Source: Nemertoderma westbladi (Eukaryota > Xenacoelomorpha > Nemertodermatida > Nemertodermatidae). From it: a DNA stretch of 24,969 nt. Each line of letters starts with the position of its first letter. Position 1 is the first letter of the stretch. Location: assembly GCA_032718475.1 (NCBI GenBank), contig JAUCBJ010008694.1, positions 1-24,969 of the forward strand, in the 5' to 3' direction. The position numbers and the translations under genes were made by a program. The notes beneath the pieces were generated by a model. It was not told where the DNA came from. It ran no database searches and saw only the letters and a list, made by a program, of their open reading frames with translations. This document shows, piece after piece, positions 1-10,089 of this stretch.

Positions 1-365
1 ACGACGTCATAAATGTTAACACAGTAACTGAATAAAGGCACAGGTTATATATAAGTCAATCTATAGACAATAACAAAATTAAAAAGCATTAAATAACGCG
101 TTGGTTTGGTATCCCTACCCGGATGCGGTTTGGATGAAACGAAGACATGAAAGTTAAAAACTCAATGAACCAAAGCGTGTCTGGTCGACTGATGGACACC
201 GAACCACTCGCGAATTTAAACTGGGGATCCCAACTCGCTCCGGAACGCAACCCATAATAACTCTTCGCTTGCTGTTGCACTGAATTGCTCTACCGCAGTT
301 GACCCACGAAAGTTTTGCACTTTGTATTTCAGTATTTCATGCCGCTGGTTCTAGAGCCTAAGATT
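1..365. other. Window edge, AT-rich, no firm gene
   Basis: No feature can be called with confidence. On the minus strand there are open stretches at 89-280 and, in another frame, about 195-330 (ending ELGSPV-stop) that look mildly coding. They could be the 3' continuation of the coding-like segment at 366-767, but no clear splice pair joins them. Confidence 0.2.
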
Positions 366-767
366 TCATCCGGTAAACGTTGCAAGTACCATAAACCATG
401 CGCTGTAATCGTACCGATACCACGAAGTATCTTTAGTTTCACATGCATGTTTGCTTTTAGCGAAGTCCTGCTTACATATACGTACAATGCGATTGGAACT
501 ACCGGTAGTTTTCCCACCGGAATCGAGCATGCCCAGTAGGCCCAATTTTGCATCTTTCAGCATTGCGTCGGAGAAACGAGGCGAAGGGCCGGAAGTCGCG
601 ATGATAGAGTTCCAGTACGACCCTCTCTCGACCTTGGCCGTCCAGAGATATGCGAGAATGTTATCGCAAACGTGCTGGCACCCAGTCCGCCAGTTTGTGT
701 CATCAACGTTGAAGACTAAGCAGTCATTTATGTGCAGAAGGAGACGATTCGTTAGGATAAGCTGCAA
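366..767 (-). CDS. Unidentified coding-like segment, possibly an exon
   Basis: I do not recognise this protein. The minus strand is open for about 133 codons, with balanced composition and several Cys and Trp (NWRTGCQHVCDN, then a Gly/Ser-rich GLLGMLDSGGKTTGSSN). It is GC-richer than the AT-rich DNA around it, which is why I take it as more than a chance ORF. On the minus strand a TTGCAG acceptor-like site lies at its start and GTACGT and GTAAGC donor-like sites at about 470-485, so the real exon may be only about 475-765 with the rest intronic. The first codon is TTG, not ATG, which also fits an internal exon. There are no signal peptide, membrane segment or catalytic motifs. It could be a host exon or part of an old mobile element. 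Confidence 0.3.
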   Translation of the reverse strand: MQLILTNRLLLHINDCLVFNVDDTNWRTGCQHVCDNILAYLWTAKVERGSYWNSIIATSGPSPRFSDAMLKDAKLGLLGMLDSGGKTTGSSNRIVRICKQDFAKSKHACETKDTSWYRYDYSAWFMVLATFTG

Positions 768-845
768 GTGATCCCCACCTCATAGGGATCCTCGGATATA
801 AGGATTACAGGATTACAACTTCCAAACTTGAGGTTTAGAACTGCA

Positions 846-1182
846 GTAGGCCTATAATGCAGGCAGATTGTCTCATGCAGTCATGAGTTTACTAAAATCC
901 TGAGGTTATTAGCCAAATGCGTGAATGTGGATTGGTTAGGCCTACTGAAAGAACATGAGAAAACAAAAATGCTAGGCCTAGTACAATCACAGTATTAGGC
1001 TCACTAAAAATTAACAAATAATAAATGAAATACTGAAATAGGCCTAAATTTAATTATACAACAACCGTCAGACCATACCTGCCTGCCTGCTGCCTGCATA
1101 CAGCGTACCAAACCTGATAACATGCAGACAAGCCTAGAATACAAGTGAAATGTATAGTACAGTAGTAGGCAGGTAGGCCTAC
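846..1182. repeat. Cluster of TAGGCCTA palindromes
   Basis: The 8-bp palindrome TAGGCCTA occurs at 847-854, 937-944, 973-980, 1039-1046 and 1174-1181, with further partial copies (AAGGCCTG, GTAGGCC) around it. Otherwise the segment is non-coding. The only other perfect copy I noticed is at 11657-11664. The ORFs crossing this stretch are low-quality chance ORFs. Confidence 0.6.
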
Positions 1183-1289
1183 TGTAGTAAGGCCTGTGAA
1201 AGTACACGCGGTGGTACGCTACTGCAGTACTGCAGCAGGCGTTCCAGTGGAGGGGCAGACCGGTATATAAAATCAAACACTACCGGTAA

Positions 1290-3240
1290 CTGCAGTGAAC
1301 TGCTACACAGCCATCATTCTTGCCCAAGGCGCCTTGTCCCTGCCTCACACTACAAAAAGTGTTGCCGTCGCTAGGATACAAATTATATGTTATTGGCTAG
1401 AGCTGTACCATTGGTTGGCTTTGGCTATGTGTTTGATGTAGGCCATCATGTTATGATATTCAAATGGATTGATGGAGGGAATTTCAAAATGGTCAAATAA
1501 TACAACAATAATGAAACTTTTAATACGATGTGCAATTATAAAAATCGCTGTAACTCTGGTGCAACACGACCGTATTCGATGAAATTTTCATTGTTACGTA
1601 CGGAAATTAATGCGTTTAGAATTGCTATACTCAATATATTTATAATCGGTATGATTTTTAAACTATAAGAGTTTAAGAGCCGGGAATTGCCAAATTGTGG
1701 CTACGTAAGCCAGATTTGACCACAAAATTGACCAGGTCCGTGCAACTCTTGAAAATTTTGGAATATGTCAATTTTGTTCTATTATCATGTTCTATAAATG
1801 ACCAAAGTTAAAAAAAATATAATTCCTAGGAAGTTGTTTTATTTTTTATAAATATGTAATTTTGTGGTGAAAATTGGTTAATTTCGTTAAAAATCCGTGA
1901 AAATTTGACGGTTTGGAGTAAAATTGGGTGGGTTGGGCCAACTCATATAAATAGTTGCCAGCGTCATTTTTCTTACCCTAAAACGTTCTTTAATTGAGCA
2001 CAGTTTTAGAAAATATAATTCCTAGGAAGTTCTTAAACTAAAGCTCAGACTTTCAAAAAGACGGCCATTTAACGGACTTTTTTTATTTGTCTGTCATACC
2101 TACACACAACGTTGAAATCGAAAATGGCATGCATATTCGGATTCAGCACACCAAAATGTACCTATATAGTATATTTTGAGGTAATCTGAGGCTAAAATAA
2201 AAAAAAATGAAAAAATGAAAAAAAATTTCGCCAAAATTTGCCAAACTTCCAAAAATACTTAACTTGCTCAGATTTTCATGAAATTTGGTACGGATGTGCC
2301 CAAAGCAATTCTAAGAAACTAATTTGAAGGATTTACGGAAAAATGCAATTTAAGCCGATATATGGCATTTTGAGTGCCTAATTTTAGGCTAAATTTCAAG
2401 AAAATACAGATTTCCTAAGTTTGGCCCTTATTTACTACAAGAAGCAAAGACTTTTTGTATTAACATTAAATGGATAAAATGTAGAGCTATCTTATCCATC
2501 TGTGATGTTAAAGTTTCAGAAAAATATAAGCAGACAATTCCGAGAAAACCACTTTCTACCAAAACCTATTTTGTCAACTTCCAAAATTACCATTTTTCGG
2601 CCCCAATTTCCGGCCCTTAATATTCAGGCAACGCACAATACCAATAACAGTAATAGAAATCCCATCTTCCCTCTATCTAACGCAAGTGGAACGGTTTCCT
2701 TCTAATTAAAAGATACAGAGTTATAACGATTTAAAAATTGTCAAAAATATCCAAATTTGGCCCAAAATTGGCCAAAAGTTAAATTATTGGCATACTGTTA
2801 AATATTTTTGGCCAATATTTTGACCCGATGAACAACTGTATTGGATATGTATTCGGTATGAGTTTCAATCGAAATGGCCAAGCTGCTTTGGTGATAGCGA
2901 GAAAACAATGTAAAAATTTACCATTTTGATAATTTTTGGGTAAAATTAAAATGTGGCCAAAATGGCCAAATTTGGCTAAACGAAATTTTTTAATGAAACT
3001 TGCAAATCTATCCGCGCACAAAGTCTCTGGAGAACATTTGAAGATTTCAGTCGCCTTCACTCCGAATTTAATCATTTAGTGCTAGAAGTTTCCAAATTGG
3101 GGCAAAAATCCACATTTGGTGGCCAATTTGGAAATGTTGCGAAACTAAATTGAAAAAACAAAACCGTACAAAATTCTTAGAATAACAAAAACTACAAACG
3201 TGGCTAATTTCAGAGAATATAATTCCTAGGAAGTTGTAAA
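1290..3240. other. Non-coding AT-rich region with short repeated motifs
   Basis: No coding frame is convincing. From about 2200 to 3140 the sequence is full of imperfect TTTGGCCAAA-type palindromes (for example near 2755-2775, 2955-2980 and 3095-3130), giving it a self-similar look like an old degraded repeat. Open stretches at 2502-2705 (+) and 2779-3075 (-) are AT-rich and resemble no family. Confidence 0.5.
1816..3235. repeat. Three exact copies of a 20-bp palindromic motif
   Basis: AATATAATTCCTAGGAAGTT occurs identically at 1816-1835, 2012-2031 and 3216-3235, all in the same orientation. Its core TTCCTAGGAA is a perfect 10-bp palindrome. The flanks are unrelated apart from a few purines, so these are not visible parts of a longer repeat. 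The role is unknown: end of a small mobile element, protein-binding site, or conserved core of an eroded repeat. Confidence 0.7.
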
Positions 3241-3297
3241 AGGGCCCCGAGTAAGCTCCACTTTCTATATACTAATGTTGGAACGCCAACGCCCGGT

Positions 3298-3328
3298 GTG
3301 GGAGAATCCTCACGAAGGATCCTCCCAC
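3298..3328. other. Strong hairpin, possible part of a solo LTR
   Basis: The arms 3298-3310 (GTGGGAGAATCCT) and 3316-3328 (AGGATCCTCCCAC) pair over 13 bp with one A-C mismatch, around the loop CACGA. It sits in a GC-rich island inside AT-rich DNA. A few bases upstream is TGTTGGAACGCC, which resembles the 5' end of many LTRs, and AATAAA follows at about 3404. A solo LTR starting near 3275 is possible, but no target duplication or right end was found. Confidence 0.45.
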
Positions 3329-3329
3329 G

Positions 3330-3930
3330 TTGTGTTGTTTTTAGGTTTACATAAGAACCGCATATCCGACTAGTTATTAGTTCATTGTATTGCGTATATT
3401 GTTAATAAATTATAAAAGCTGCAGAAAGGATATAATTATTGATTTAATTAAGAGCTTCACTTTTAATCGTTAAAATTGCCATTTTTGCTTAATAATAAGC
3501 TTATAGTATGCTTAATAATACATGGTAAAAAAAGTATAACTTTTTCTCTATTCTCGAGGCATTTTATTTACCGAGCGCAATCGAGGGGGCAAAGGATTTA
3601 ATAGATTTGTTGGATTAAATGGATTTAATATAGGGTAGAGAGAAAATTAAAAAAAAATGCTCTATTTTTTTCCCATTTAATACCTAATTTTATTCTTAAA
3701 TTAGTGGTTTTTAGTTGCTTAATTCTTTAATAAAAGATAAAGCGATTAATAGCATTACGAAATAAATTGATTGAACTGTAGTATTTTACTATATTGCTTC
3801 CATAATTACTGCGATTCAAATTATTGTACTCTTCAAATTCGGAATCTTCTGCCTTTTACTTATAATATTAAATAATTTAATGTTTTCGTTTAAAATAATG
3901 TGTTAAATCTCGAGTTAAATAAATAATTAT
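3330..3930. other. AT-rich spacer
   Basis: No gene, RNA or repeat structure stands out in this very AT-rich stretch. Confidence 0.5.
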
Positions 3931-3931
3931 G

Positions 3932-4026
3932 GGTGATAGGGAGTTGTGGCTGCGCAAATTTGTCGACAAGCCGGCACAGCATTAATGTATATAATGCAGC
4001 TACAATGCAGCATGCCTATCGTAGTA
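3932..4026 (+). mobile_element. LINE 3'-end fragment (5'-truncated copy)
   Basis: This stretch closely matches 23554-23648, the 3' end of the LINE copy further right. It reads GDRELWLRKFVDKPAQH then TAA in frame, followed by the same GCAGC-rich 3' UTR (AATGCAGC...GCAGCATGCC). Extreme 5' truncation is typical of target-primed reverse transcription. GTTAAATAA occurs at 3914-3922 and again at 4032-4040 and may be the target-site duplication, although such words are common in AT-rich DNA. Confidence 0.75.
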
Positions 4027-4040
4027 AAATCGTTAAATAA

Positions 4041-4618
4041 TTTAATGTTAAATTTAATGTTTCTTTATTAGGTAATTAAAGAGCCGATTAATTACTGGAC
4101 ATCAATATTGGATATTAAGATCAGTTTTGGTTTCCGTTTTTGTACGTTTTAAAATACGTACACAAAAAAAACCCCAGTAGTACCCATGGCATACACTAAA
4201 GTTGCAATAACTTTTGAGAGTCTAAATGGATTTTCCTCAAATTACGTGCAAACCCTTTCTACTAAGATTCTCTTTCATCACATGTAATAAAATTTCAGAA
4301 ATTCCAATAAAAATATTTTATTTTAATAAATAAAATCAATGAGATCCGTAAAATCAATGCTATCCTATGGGTTTACTTTATTCCGTAGGGAAAAACAGGA
4401 ACTCCTTATAATCACCCGATGTTGAGGTATATTTGAGCGAAAAAGTTACAATTTAAGAATAAATGTCTTTAATGTCCGCAGTTTTGCGGACAGAAAAGGG
4501 AGGAGATATTTTAATGAATGAAAACATGTTATTGCTATAAAAGTTCAGGTCCGACAAGACGCTATAACTGTAAATAAATAATACTAATAAAAAGTATAAT
4601 AAAAATAGTAAATAAAAA
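4041..4618. other. AT-rich spacer with small hairpins
   Basis: No gene is visible. A perfect 7-bp hairpin GTCCGCA-GTTT-TGCGGAC lies at 4474-4491, and a GTACGT...ACGTAC inverted repeat near 4145-4162. Otherwise the DNA is simple and AT-rich up to the minisatellite. Confidence 0.45.
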
Positions 4619-5197
4619 TACTGTCTGGGGGCTACTGTCTGGGGAGCTACTGATGGGGTGCTACTGACGGGGTGCTACTGTCTGGGGGGCTACTGTCTGG
4701 AGAGCTACTGTCTGGGGGGCTACTGTCTGGGGAGCTACTGTCTGGGGAGCTACTGACGGGGTGCTACTGTCTGAGAGCTACTGTCTGGGGGGCTACTGTC
4801 TGGGGAGCTACTGTCTGGGGAGCTACTGACAGGGTGCTACTGTCTGGGGGCTACTTTCTGGGGAGCTACTGTCTGGGGTGCTACTGTCTGGGGAGCTACT
4901 GATGGGGAGCTACTATCTGGGGGGCTACTGACGGGGGGCTATTGACCGGGGGGCTACTGTCTGGGGGGCTACTTTCTGGGGAGCTACTGTCTGGGGGGCT
5001 ACTGACGGGGGGCTATTGAATGGGGGGCTACTGACTGGGGGCTATTGACCGGGGGGCTAATGTCTGGGGGGCTACTGTCTGGGGAGATACTGACGGGGGG
5101 CTGCTGTCTGGGGGGCTACTGACGGGGGGCTGCTGTCTGGGGGGCTACTGACGGGGGGCTGCTGTCTGGGGGGCTACTGACGGGGGGGCGGGGCTAC
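4619..5197 (+). repeat. G-rich minisatellite, 15-16 bp unit GCTACTGTCTGGGG
   Basis: About 36 tandem units of GCTACTGTCTGGGG plus one or two variable bases, with variants GACGGGG, GATGGGG and GACCGGG in the second half. The right half carries alternating unit types (TGTCTGGGGGG then GACGGGGGG), so the array has local higher-order duplication. Runs of four to seven G every 15-16 bp make the plus strand a candidate for G-quadruplexes. The open frame over part of it is only translated repeat. The same unit occurs inverted at 19658-19808 and 23648-23743. Confidence 0.95.
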
Positions 5198-5507
5198 TGT
5201 GTAAAATATAATAATATATATATAGGGGGATTAAAATACAGAACAAATAGAAGGGTCCTATTTATTCTGTATTTCCGTATATCAATGAACTCTATAAAAA
5301 CACAATACTGTTTAGATATTATTCAATTGTTTATAAATCAGTGGCAACATACATTATTTTTCCAGGATTACACTGCATTACACGAGCTGGTCTAATACGG
5401 AGCTACCAAATTATAATTATAAATTATAATTTGAATAATACTCTTCTTCTGAATTATAACTTTGTTATCTACATGATTCCACGTCCACCATATTCCGCAG
5501 TACGAAT
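5198..5507. other. Upstream flank of the TEP gene
   Basis: AT-rich and without a gene. A perfect palindrome lies at 5407-5433 (arms CAAATTATAATT and AATTATAATTTG, loop ATA), about 75 bp before the TEP start codon. I see no clear TATA box or initiator that would define a promoter. Confidence 0.5.
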
Positions 5508-5801
5508 ATGAATAAACCAATCTCGCTAACCGGTTTTGCTATAGTGTTCTTGCTAGTTATCTATATAGGAAAAAGCCTGAGTCAAAGTAACGAAGATGGG
5601 TACATTATTCTTTCGCCAAAGTCCATTCGACCTGGTCTTCCATATCCTGTATCAATATTGATCCTATCTCAGTCATTCAAAAACGTATATGAAACAGTTA
5701 CTCTACGTCTGGAGGACAGAGAACAGAATACTATCAAATCGAAAATCGTTAACATTAAAGTTGGTTCAGTGGCTTCAGAAATGATGGATGTTCCTAATGA
5801 T
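5508..5801 (+). CDS. TEP segment 1: signal peptide and MG1
   Basis: The start ATG at 5508 is chosen because the first 26 residues form a clear signal peptide (hydrophobic AIVFLLVIYIG followed by SLSQ). GYIILSPKSIRPGLPYPV then matches the start of the first macroglobulin domain in CD109-like proteins. The frame ends at TGA 5802-5804, but the same frame continues at once with GSGSYSLHVTG, a normal family sequence, so the stop is a nonsense change inside the domain and not a true end. Confidence 0.85.
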
Positions 5802-5804
5802 TGA

Positions 5805-7790
5805 GGGTCTGGTTCTTACAGTCTTCATGTGACTGGTGATTCTCCTGTGAGATTCGAAAACGCAACTGACCTGGAGTTCAACCCTCAACAATTGTCAGTA
5901 TTTATTCAAACTGACAAAGCCATCTACAAACCTGGAGAGGTTATTCGTATCAGGGCATTCGCCATAAACCCAACAAATTTTAAGACCGTCAGAGAAGACA
6001 TTGTAATAGAAGCCTTTGACCAAAAGGGAAATAAAGTGTTCAAGGAAGAAAAGGGTAAAACATCAAGTGGCGTTGTATCCGTGGACATCCCATTAGCTGC
6101 AGAATTACTACTAGGTGATTGGCTCATCAGGGCTACAACATCTGGTACCAATATGCAATCAGAGCAGGTCGTTGAGATAGGGGAGTATGTTTTGCCAAGG
6201 TACAATGTAAGTGTAGTTGGCCCAGGATATGTTCACACATCAACCAATAAAATCACATTTACTGTTATGGCAGAATACACATATGGTGAGCCTGTTATTG
6301 GTTTCGTGGAATTTGAAATTATGGATAGTGGTGGTAAAAATGTTTTCTACAGCCAGAAAGATACAATTTCAGGTAAAAAGGAAATCACAGTCTACCGACA
6401 AGACGTTGCCAAATTTATATCGTCATATAGGAGCACATTGCTGGTACGAGCAAGTGTCAGTGAATCCGAGAACGGTAAAGTCTTATCAGATGAAGCATAT
6501 CTGATAGTTACTTCAGTTCGACACACAGTAGAATTTACAGCTGCTTCTGAAAACCTATTCAAACCTGGTCTAGATCTAAAAGTCTTCCTCACACAGAAAA
6601 TGCCTGATGGAAATCAAAACAGTGATGGAATAACTAGACAAGTTACAATAAAAACATGGTTCACAGAGTCCTGCTCCAATTGTAATAATAATAATAATGG
6701 TGGCGGTGTAGAGGTGGCACCTCTATTTCCAAAGCCAGACGATTCCCTTGATGTAGTGGACAGTAATACTGGAACTGATAGTAGTGGTACTGGGTCATTC
6801 AGTTCAATTAGAATTCAAAATTATACACTACCACTACAAGGTTCTATACCAGTTATTATAACCAATATTCCCATCAATACAACTTCAATCTCAATGGAAG
6901 CGACATTGGTAGGAGATGCAAACAATAACAAAGTCTATCACAATCCAAGTAAAGCTTACTCACCTAGCAACAACTTCTTAAAGATCCAGTCAGAGAAGGA
7001 TAAGTTTATTCCTGGTATCTACGATTTTACAATTAAAACAACTGAATTAGAAGTGGAAGTTTTTTATATAATAATTTCCAGAAATGGGGTTGTTTCTTCT
7101 CAAAGCGGAAAAGGCACTACTCTTACCAGAAATTCTCACATTATATCAATTCCAATCGACAATTCAATGGCACCATCATCTCGACTCATAGTGTACTATA
7201 TTAGGTCTGACAGTGAAGTAGTTGCTGATTCATTCCCTTTCAATGTGACCCCACTACTTAACAATTATGTCAAGTTGGAATTCCAATCTGATCGTATTGA
7301 ACCTGGTAATAGCAATACACTTGACATTGAAAGTCACCCTGGTTCTACTGTTTTCATTCTTGGTGTCGACCTTAGTGTGTTACTATTAGCAACTGGCAAT
7401 GATATCACCCACCAGAGAGTTGAACACAGTATAAGCCAGTTTTCTCCTTTTTCACTTGGGACAAGTAATCACGATTATCCCGATTATGATGGTGATGAGA
7501 GGATTGCCATATGGCCTGGCCCCAGGCCACAGGGTAACTTAGATACTGCCGCAATAATAAATAACAATGGATTGGTATCAATGACAAACATGGAAATACC
7601 TTCACAGTACAGTTACTATGAAGGTGACTGGCTCGAGGGTTTTCCACCTCCTGCTCCACCTGGTGAATATGAAGTTGATATGAATGATGATGAAATGAAA
7701 AAAACTACAGAAGATAGCTTGCAGTTGCCAAAGAGAGTACGAAAATGGTTTCCTGAAGCATGGATTTGGGACACAACTACAGTTAATAAA
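5805..7790 (+). CDS. TEP segment 2: MG domains to the linker before the CUB/TED region
   Basis: This segment carries the MG2 signature FIQTDKAIYKPGEVIRIR (about residues 132-149), PRYNVSVVGP and further MG domains. A low-complexity Asn/Gly/Ser/Asp stretch follows at about 6680-6800. GVDLSVLLLATGNDIT (about 620-635) matches the conserved strand before the bait/linker region. An acidic, Pro-rich linker (7460-7720) leads to the conserved WFPEAWIWDT. It ends at an in-frame TAA (7791-7793) sitting between two conserved blocks, so this is a nonsense mutation rather than a natural terminus. Confidence 0.88.
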
Positions 7791-7793
7791 TAA

Positions 7794-8945
7794 GGAACTG
7801 CATTGTTAAACAAAGTTATGCCTGATACTATAACCTCATGGGCAACAACAGCTTTCACTCTGTCTGATGATGTTGGATTAGGCATAATTGATGGTATGAC
7901 ATTGATGGAAACCTTTCGAAAGTTTTTTATAACTCTGAATTTACCATATTCAGTTGTTAGGGGAGAGCAATTAGTTCTTGAAGTAAGAATATTCAATTAC
8001 TTTGACTATAATGTTATCGCTGTTATTACAATCCAGCAGTCAGATAAGTTTGACTTTATAAAGAAGGAAAACCTTTCTGATGCATCCGCTGTCCTAGACC
8101 AAACTATTCAAACTGTCCACTCAGTAATAATCCAGCCCGGCACAAGTGAGGTGGTTGGATTTCCATTGCTATTACATACTGTTGGTCACATTCCCATCAC
8201 AGTTACAGCCCAAACTACTGAGATTGCTGATGCAGTAGAGCAGCTGCTCATTGTCAAACCGGAAGGTATTAGACAGTCCTATTCACATTCCTGGTTGGTT
8301 GATTTGCCAGACAGCAAAGTATCTAAGCGGTCAACTTTGGAGCAAAGTTTTGACATAACAGTTGATGAAACAGCTGTTCCTGATTCTTCACGAATAATGG
8401 TCACTGCCATTGGTGATATAATGGGACCCAGTATCAATAATATTGATAGGTTGGTTACCCGTCCTACTGGATGTGGAGAACAAAACATGATAACATTTGC
8501 CCCAAATGTCTATGTACGTGAATACCTGACTAGTAATGATGAACTCACCCAAGAACTCGAGACAAAAACTCTAAATCATATGAAGATGGGATACCAGAGA
8601 GAGTTAATATATCAAAGAGATGATGGATCATTTAGTGCTTTTGGTAATAGCGACTCCAGTGGAAGCTCCTGGTTGAGTGCATTTGTAATGAAGGTCTTCA
8701 GCCAATCAAGTCCTCAGATCACAATTGATGGTGCTTTAGTAGCAAATACAATAAAATGGTTAAATAATTACCATGAAGATGGACAATTCAGTGAACCAGG
8801 AAAGATTATCCACACAGATATGCAAGGTGTGGTTGGGAGTGACAATTCTGGCATAGCCATTACTGCCTATATTACCATTGCCCTTATTGAGGTTCGCGAT
8901 GCAAACCTGCTAAGCATTGATAATGACAGACAAATTCTCAATAAC
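7794..8945 (+). CDS. TEP segment 3: CUB and first part of the thioester domain
   Basis: It begins with the conserved PDTITSW block, then a CUB-like stretch. The thioester domain opens with RPTGCGEQNMITFAPNVYV at about 8460-8516; the thioester Cys codon is 8472-8474 and the Gln codon 8481-8483. WLSAFVMKVF and GQFSEPGKIIHTDMQG follow, the latter holding the His (codon 8811-8813) that assists thioester transfer in complement C3 and its relatives. All key residues for a working thioester are present. The segment is cut at 8945 by the LTR retrotransposon, inside a helix of the alpha-barrel thioester domain. Confidence 0.9.
8941..8945. repeat. Left target-site duplication ATAAC
   Basis: ATAAC immediately precedes the left LTR and is repeated at 14596-14600 after the right LTR. 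Keeping only one copy joins TEP codon 1146 (AAC) to ATG ATT ACC in the same frame. Confidence 0.95.
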
Positions 8946-9488
8946 TGTGACGGGATCAGAGGATCCCGACCGGTGGTTTATGTACGCGTCCCCGCCGTGT
9001 AAGTGAAAAGGGTTCCTTGTTGTTCCGACTAATATAGATGGGTACAAAATATAGTATACAATAGACAGATAGATAGCATGGTAATATATAATATGAGAAA
9101 CACTGTAAATCTGATGGTGACGGCGGTGACGGTCTTAAACTGTCACCGTACTGCCATGACTGTACTGAGATAACTGAGATAATAAGTGATACACCGACCG
9201 GTAATATACTGCTCTAGGTTGGCCATATTACTCAGTGGATGCCTGCCCCCCATTGGCTAATATCCTAATTCTCGCCCTCCCATCTCTCTGGGAGTGCTTC
9301 CCCCCACTACTGTGTTTCTCTCTCTGTCGGAGGCATAACCTCTGAGCCCCATTGTGTGTGTGTCCTTTGGGGTTTTCTCGTCCCCGTTTGTTGGGGTGAT
9401 ACGACGTTGATTGGCAATCAACCTCGTGTTCCCAATACTGCTTAAAGCTGACTTTGTGGGGTGATTAGTGGAATTGAATACGCTAACA
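8946..9488 (-). repeat. 3' LTR (left copy)
   Basis: 543 bp, about 4-5 percent diverged by eye (roughly two dozen substitutions and one 5-bp indel near 9282) from the right copy. On the minus strand it begins TGTTAGCG and ends CGTCACA. It holds a TATATTA box near 9206 (minus), followed by two adjacent inverted repeats: GTAC...GTAC near 9150-9167, and GGTGAC-loop-GTCACC with the loop over 9132-9141. Confidence 0.93.
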
Positions 9489-9497
9489 CTCCCCCCC
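9489..9497 (-). other. Polypurine tract of the LTR element
   Basis: On the minus strand GGGGGGGAG directly precedes the 3' LTR, the expected place and composition for the plus-strand primer of an LTR retrotransposon. Next to it (9498-9508 with 9516-9526) is a perfect 11-bp hairpin, ATGCTATCTTC / GAAGATAGCAT, with loop CTGGTGA. Confidence 0.75.
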
Positions 9498-9540
9498 ATG
9501 CTATCTTCCTGGTGAGAAGATAGCATCCACCTTTAGTGCG

Positions 9541-9726
9541 CTACAATTCCGCTGGATCCCAATCTACCATCAGGTGTGGGGTGGAGTTATTTTCTTTTCG
9601 GAGCCGGCTTTCCAGGCCGCTCCCTACGGGTATGATATCGCTACCCTCTCTTGGTGCAACCTCGGCTATGTTGCACCAAGACATCTGGTGTCTCAGTGTC
9701 GGGCCGATCGTGAGTTTCTCCCACAC
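9541..9726 (-). pseudogene. Short open stretch near the 3' LTR, possible ORF remnant
   Basis: The minus strand is open for about 70 codons, ending LMVDWDPAEL-stop just before the polypurine tract. Composition is balanced (MSWCNIAEVAPREGSD) and it sits where the last ORF of an LTR element would end. It matches no motif I know and may be chance. Confidence 0.25.
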
Positions 9727-10075
9727 GATTTTTGTTTCCCCAACACCCTCTCCACTCTAACTCCACTCTAACTCTCGGACCTCCTTGTCCCTCACTCTAC
9801 CTCTTACTCCTCCTCCCCCACACTTGAATTGCACCCGTCTTCCCTCCACGCGTTCTATACTCTCTCGCTATCTCTCTTGCGTTCTCCTCTCATACTCTTC
9901 TCACATTCCTCTCATACTCCTCTCTCCCCATGCCTGTGGTCCCATCAAGTGCCGCTCCTACTCGTATCCCGGTAGTGCTCATCTGCACGATTCTTGTCCT
10001 GCAGGATACGAGCTTTCACAATAAATCCTGAGCTCCGCCCTGTTGTCATGACCACGCACTTTATCGGGTCCCACG

Positions 10076-10089
10076 CATGTGCGCACATG
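10076..10089. other. Palindrome and extended hairpin
   Basis: CATGTGCGCACATG is a perfect 14-bp palindrome. TCCCAC to the left and GTGGGA to the right extend it into a longer imperfect stem (about 10068-10097). It lies inside the non-coding part of the LTR element. Confidence 0.6.

Noticed and set aside
329-553. Minus ORF overlapping 366-767
   Set aside because: Shadow frame of the coding-like segment, with poorer composition.
1004-1276. Minus ORF of about 90 codons
   Set aside because: Built from TAGGCCTA-type repeats and AT-rich spacer; no family resemblance.
4672-4902. ORF of Leu/Ser/Gly repeats
   Set aside because: Pure translation of the GCTACTGTCTGGGG minisatellite.
5775-5830. Short intron hiding the TGA at 5802
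   Set aside because: GSGSYSLHV right after the stop is conserved family sequence, and a 30-base intron is implausible. The stop lies in coding sequence.
9498-9526. Hairpin next to the left LTR as the primer-binding site
   Set aside because: Element orientation is minus, so this end carries the polypurine tract. The PBS lies at the right LTR.
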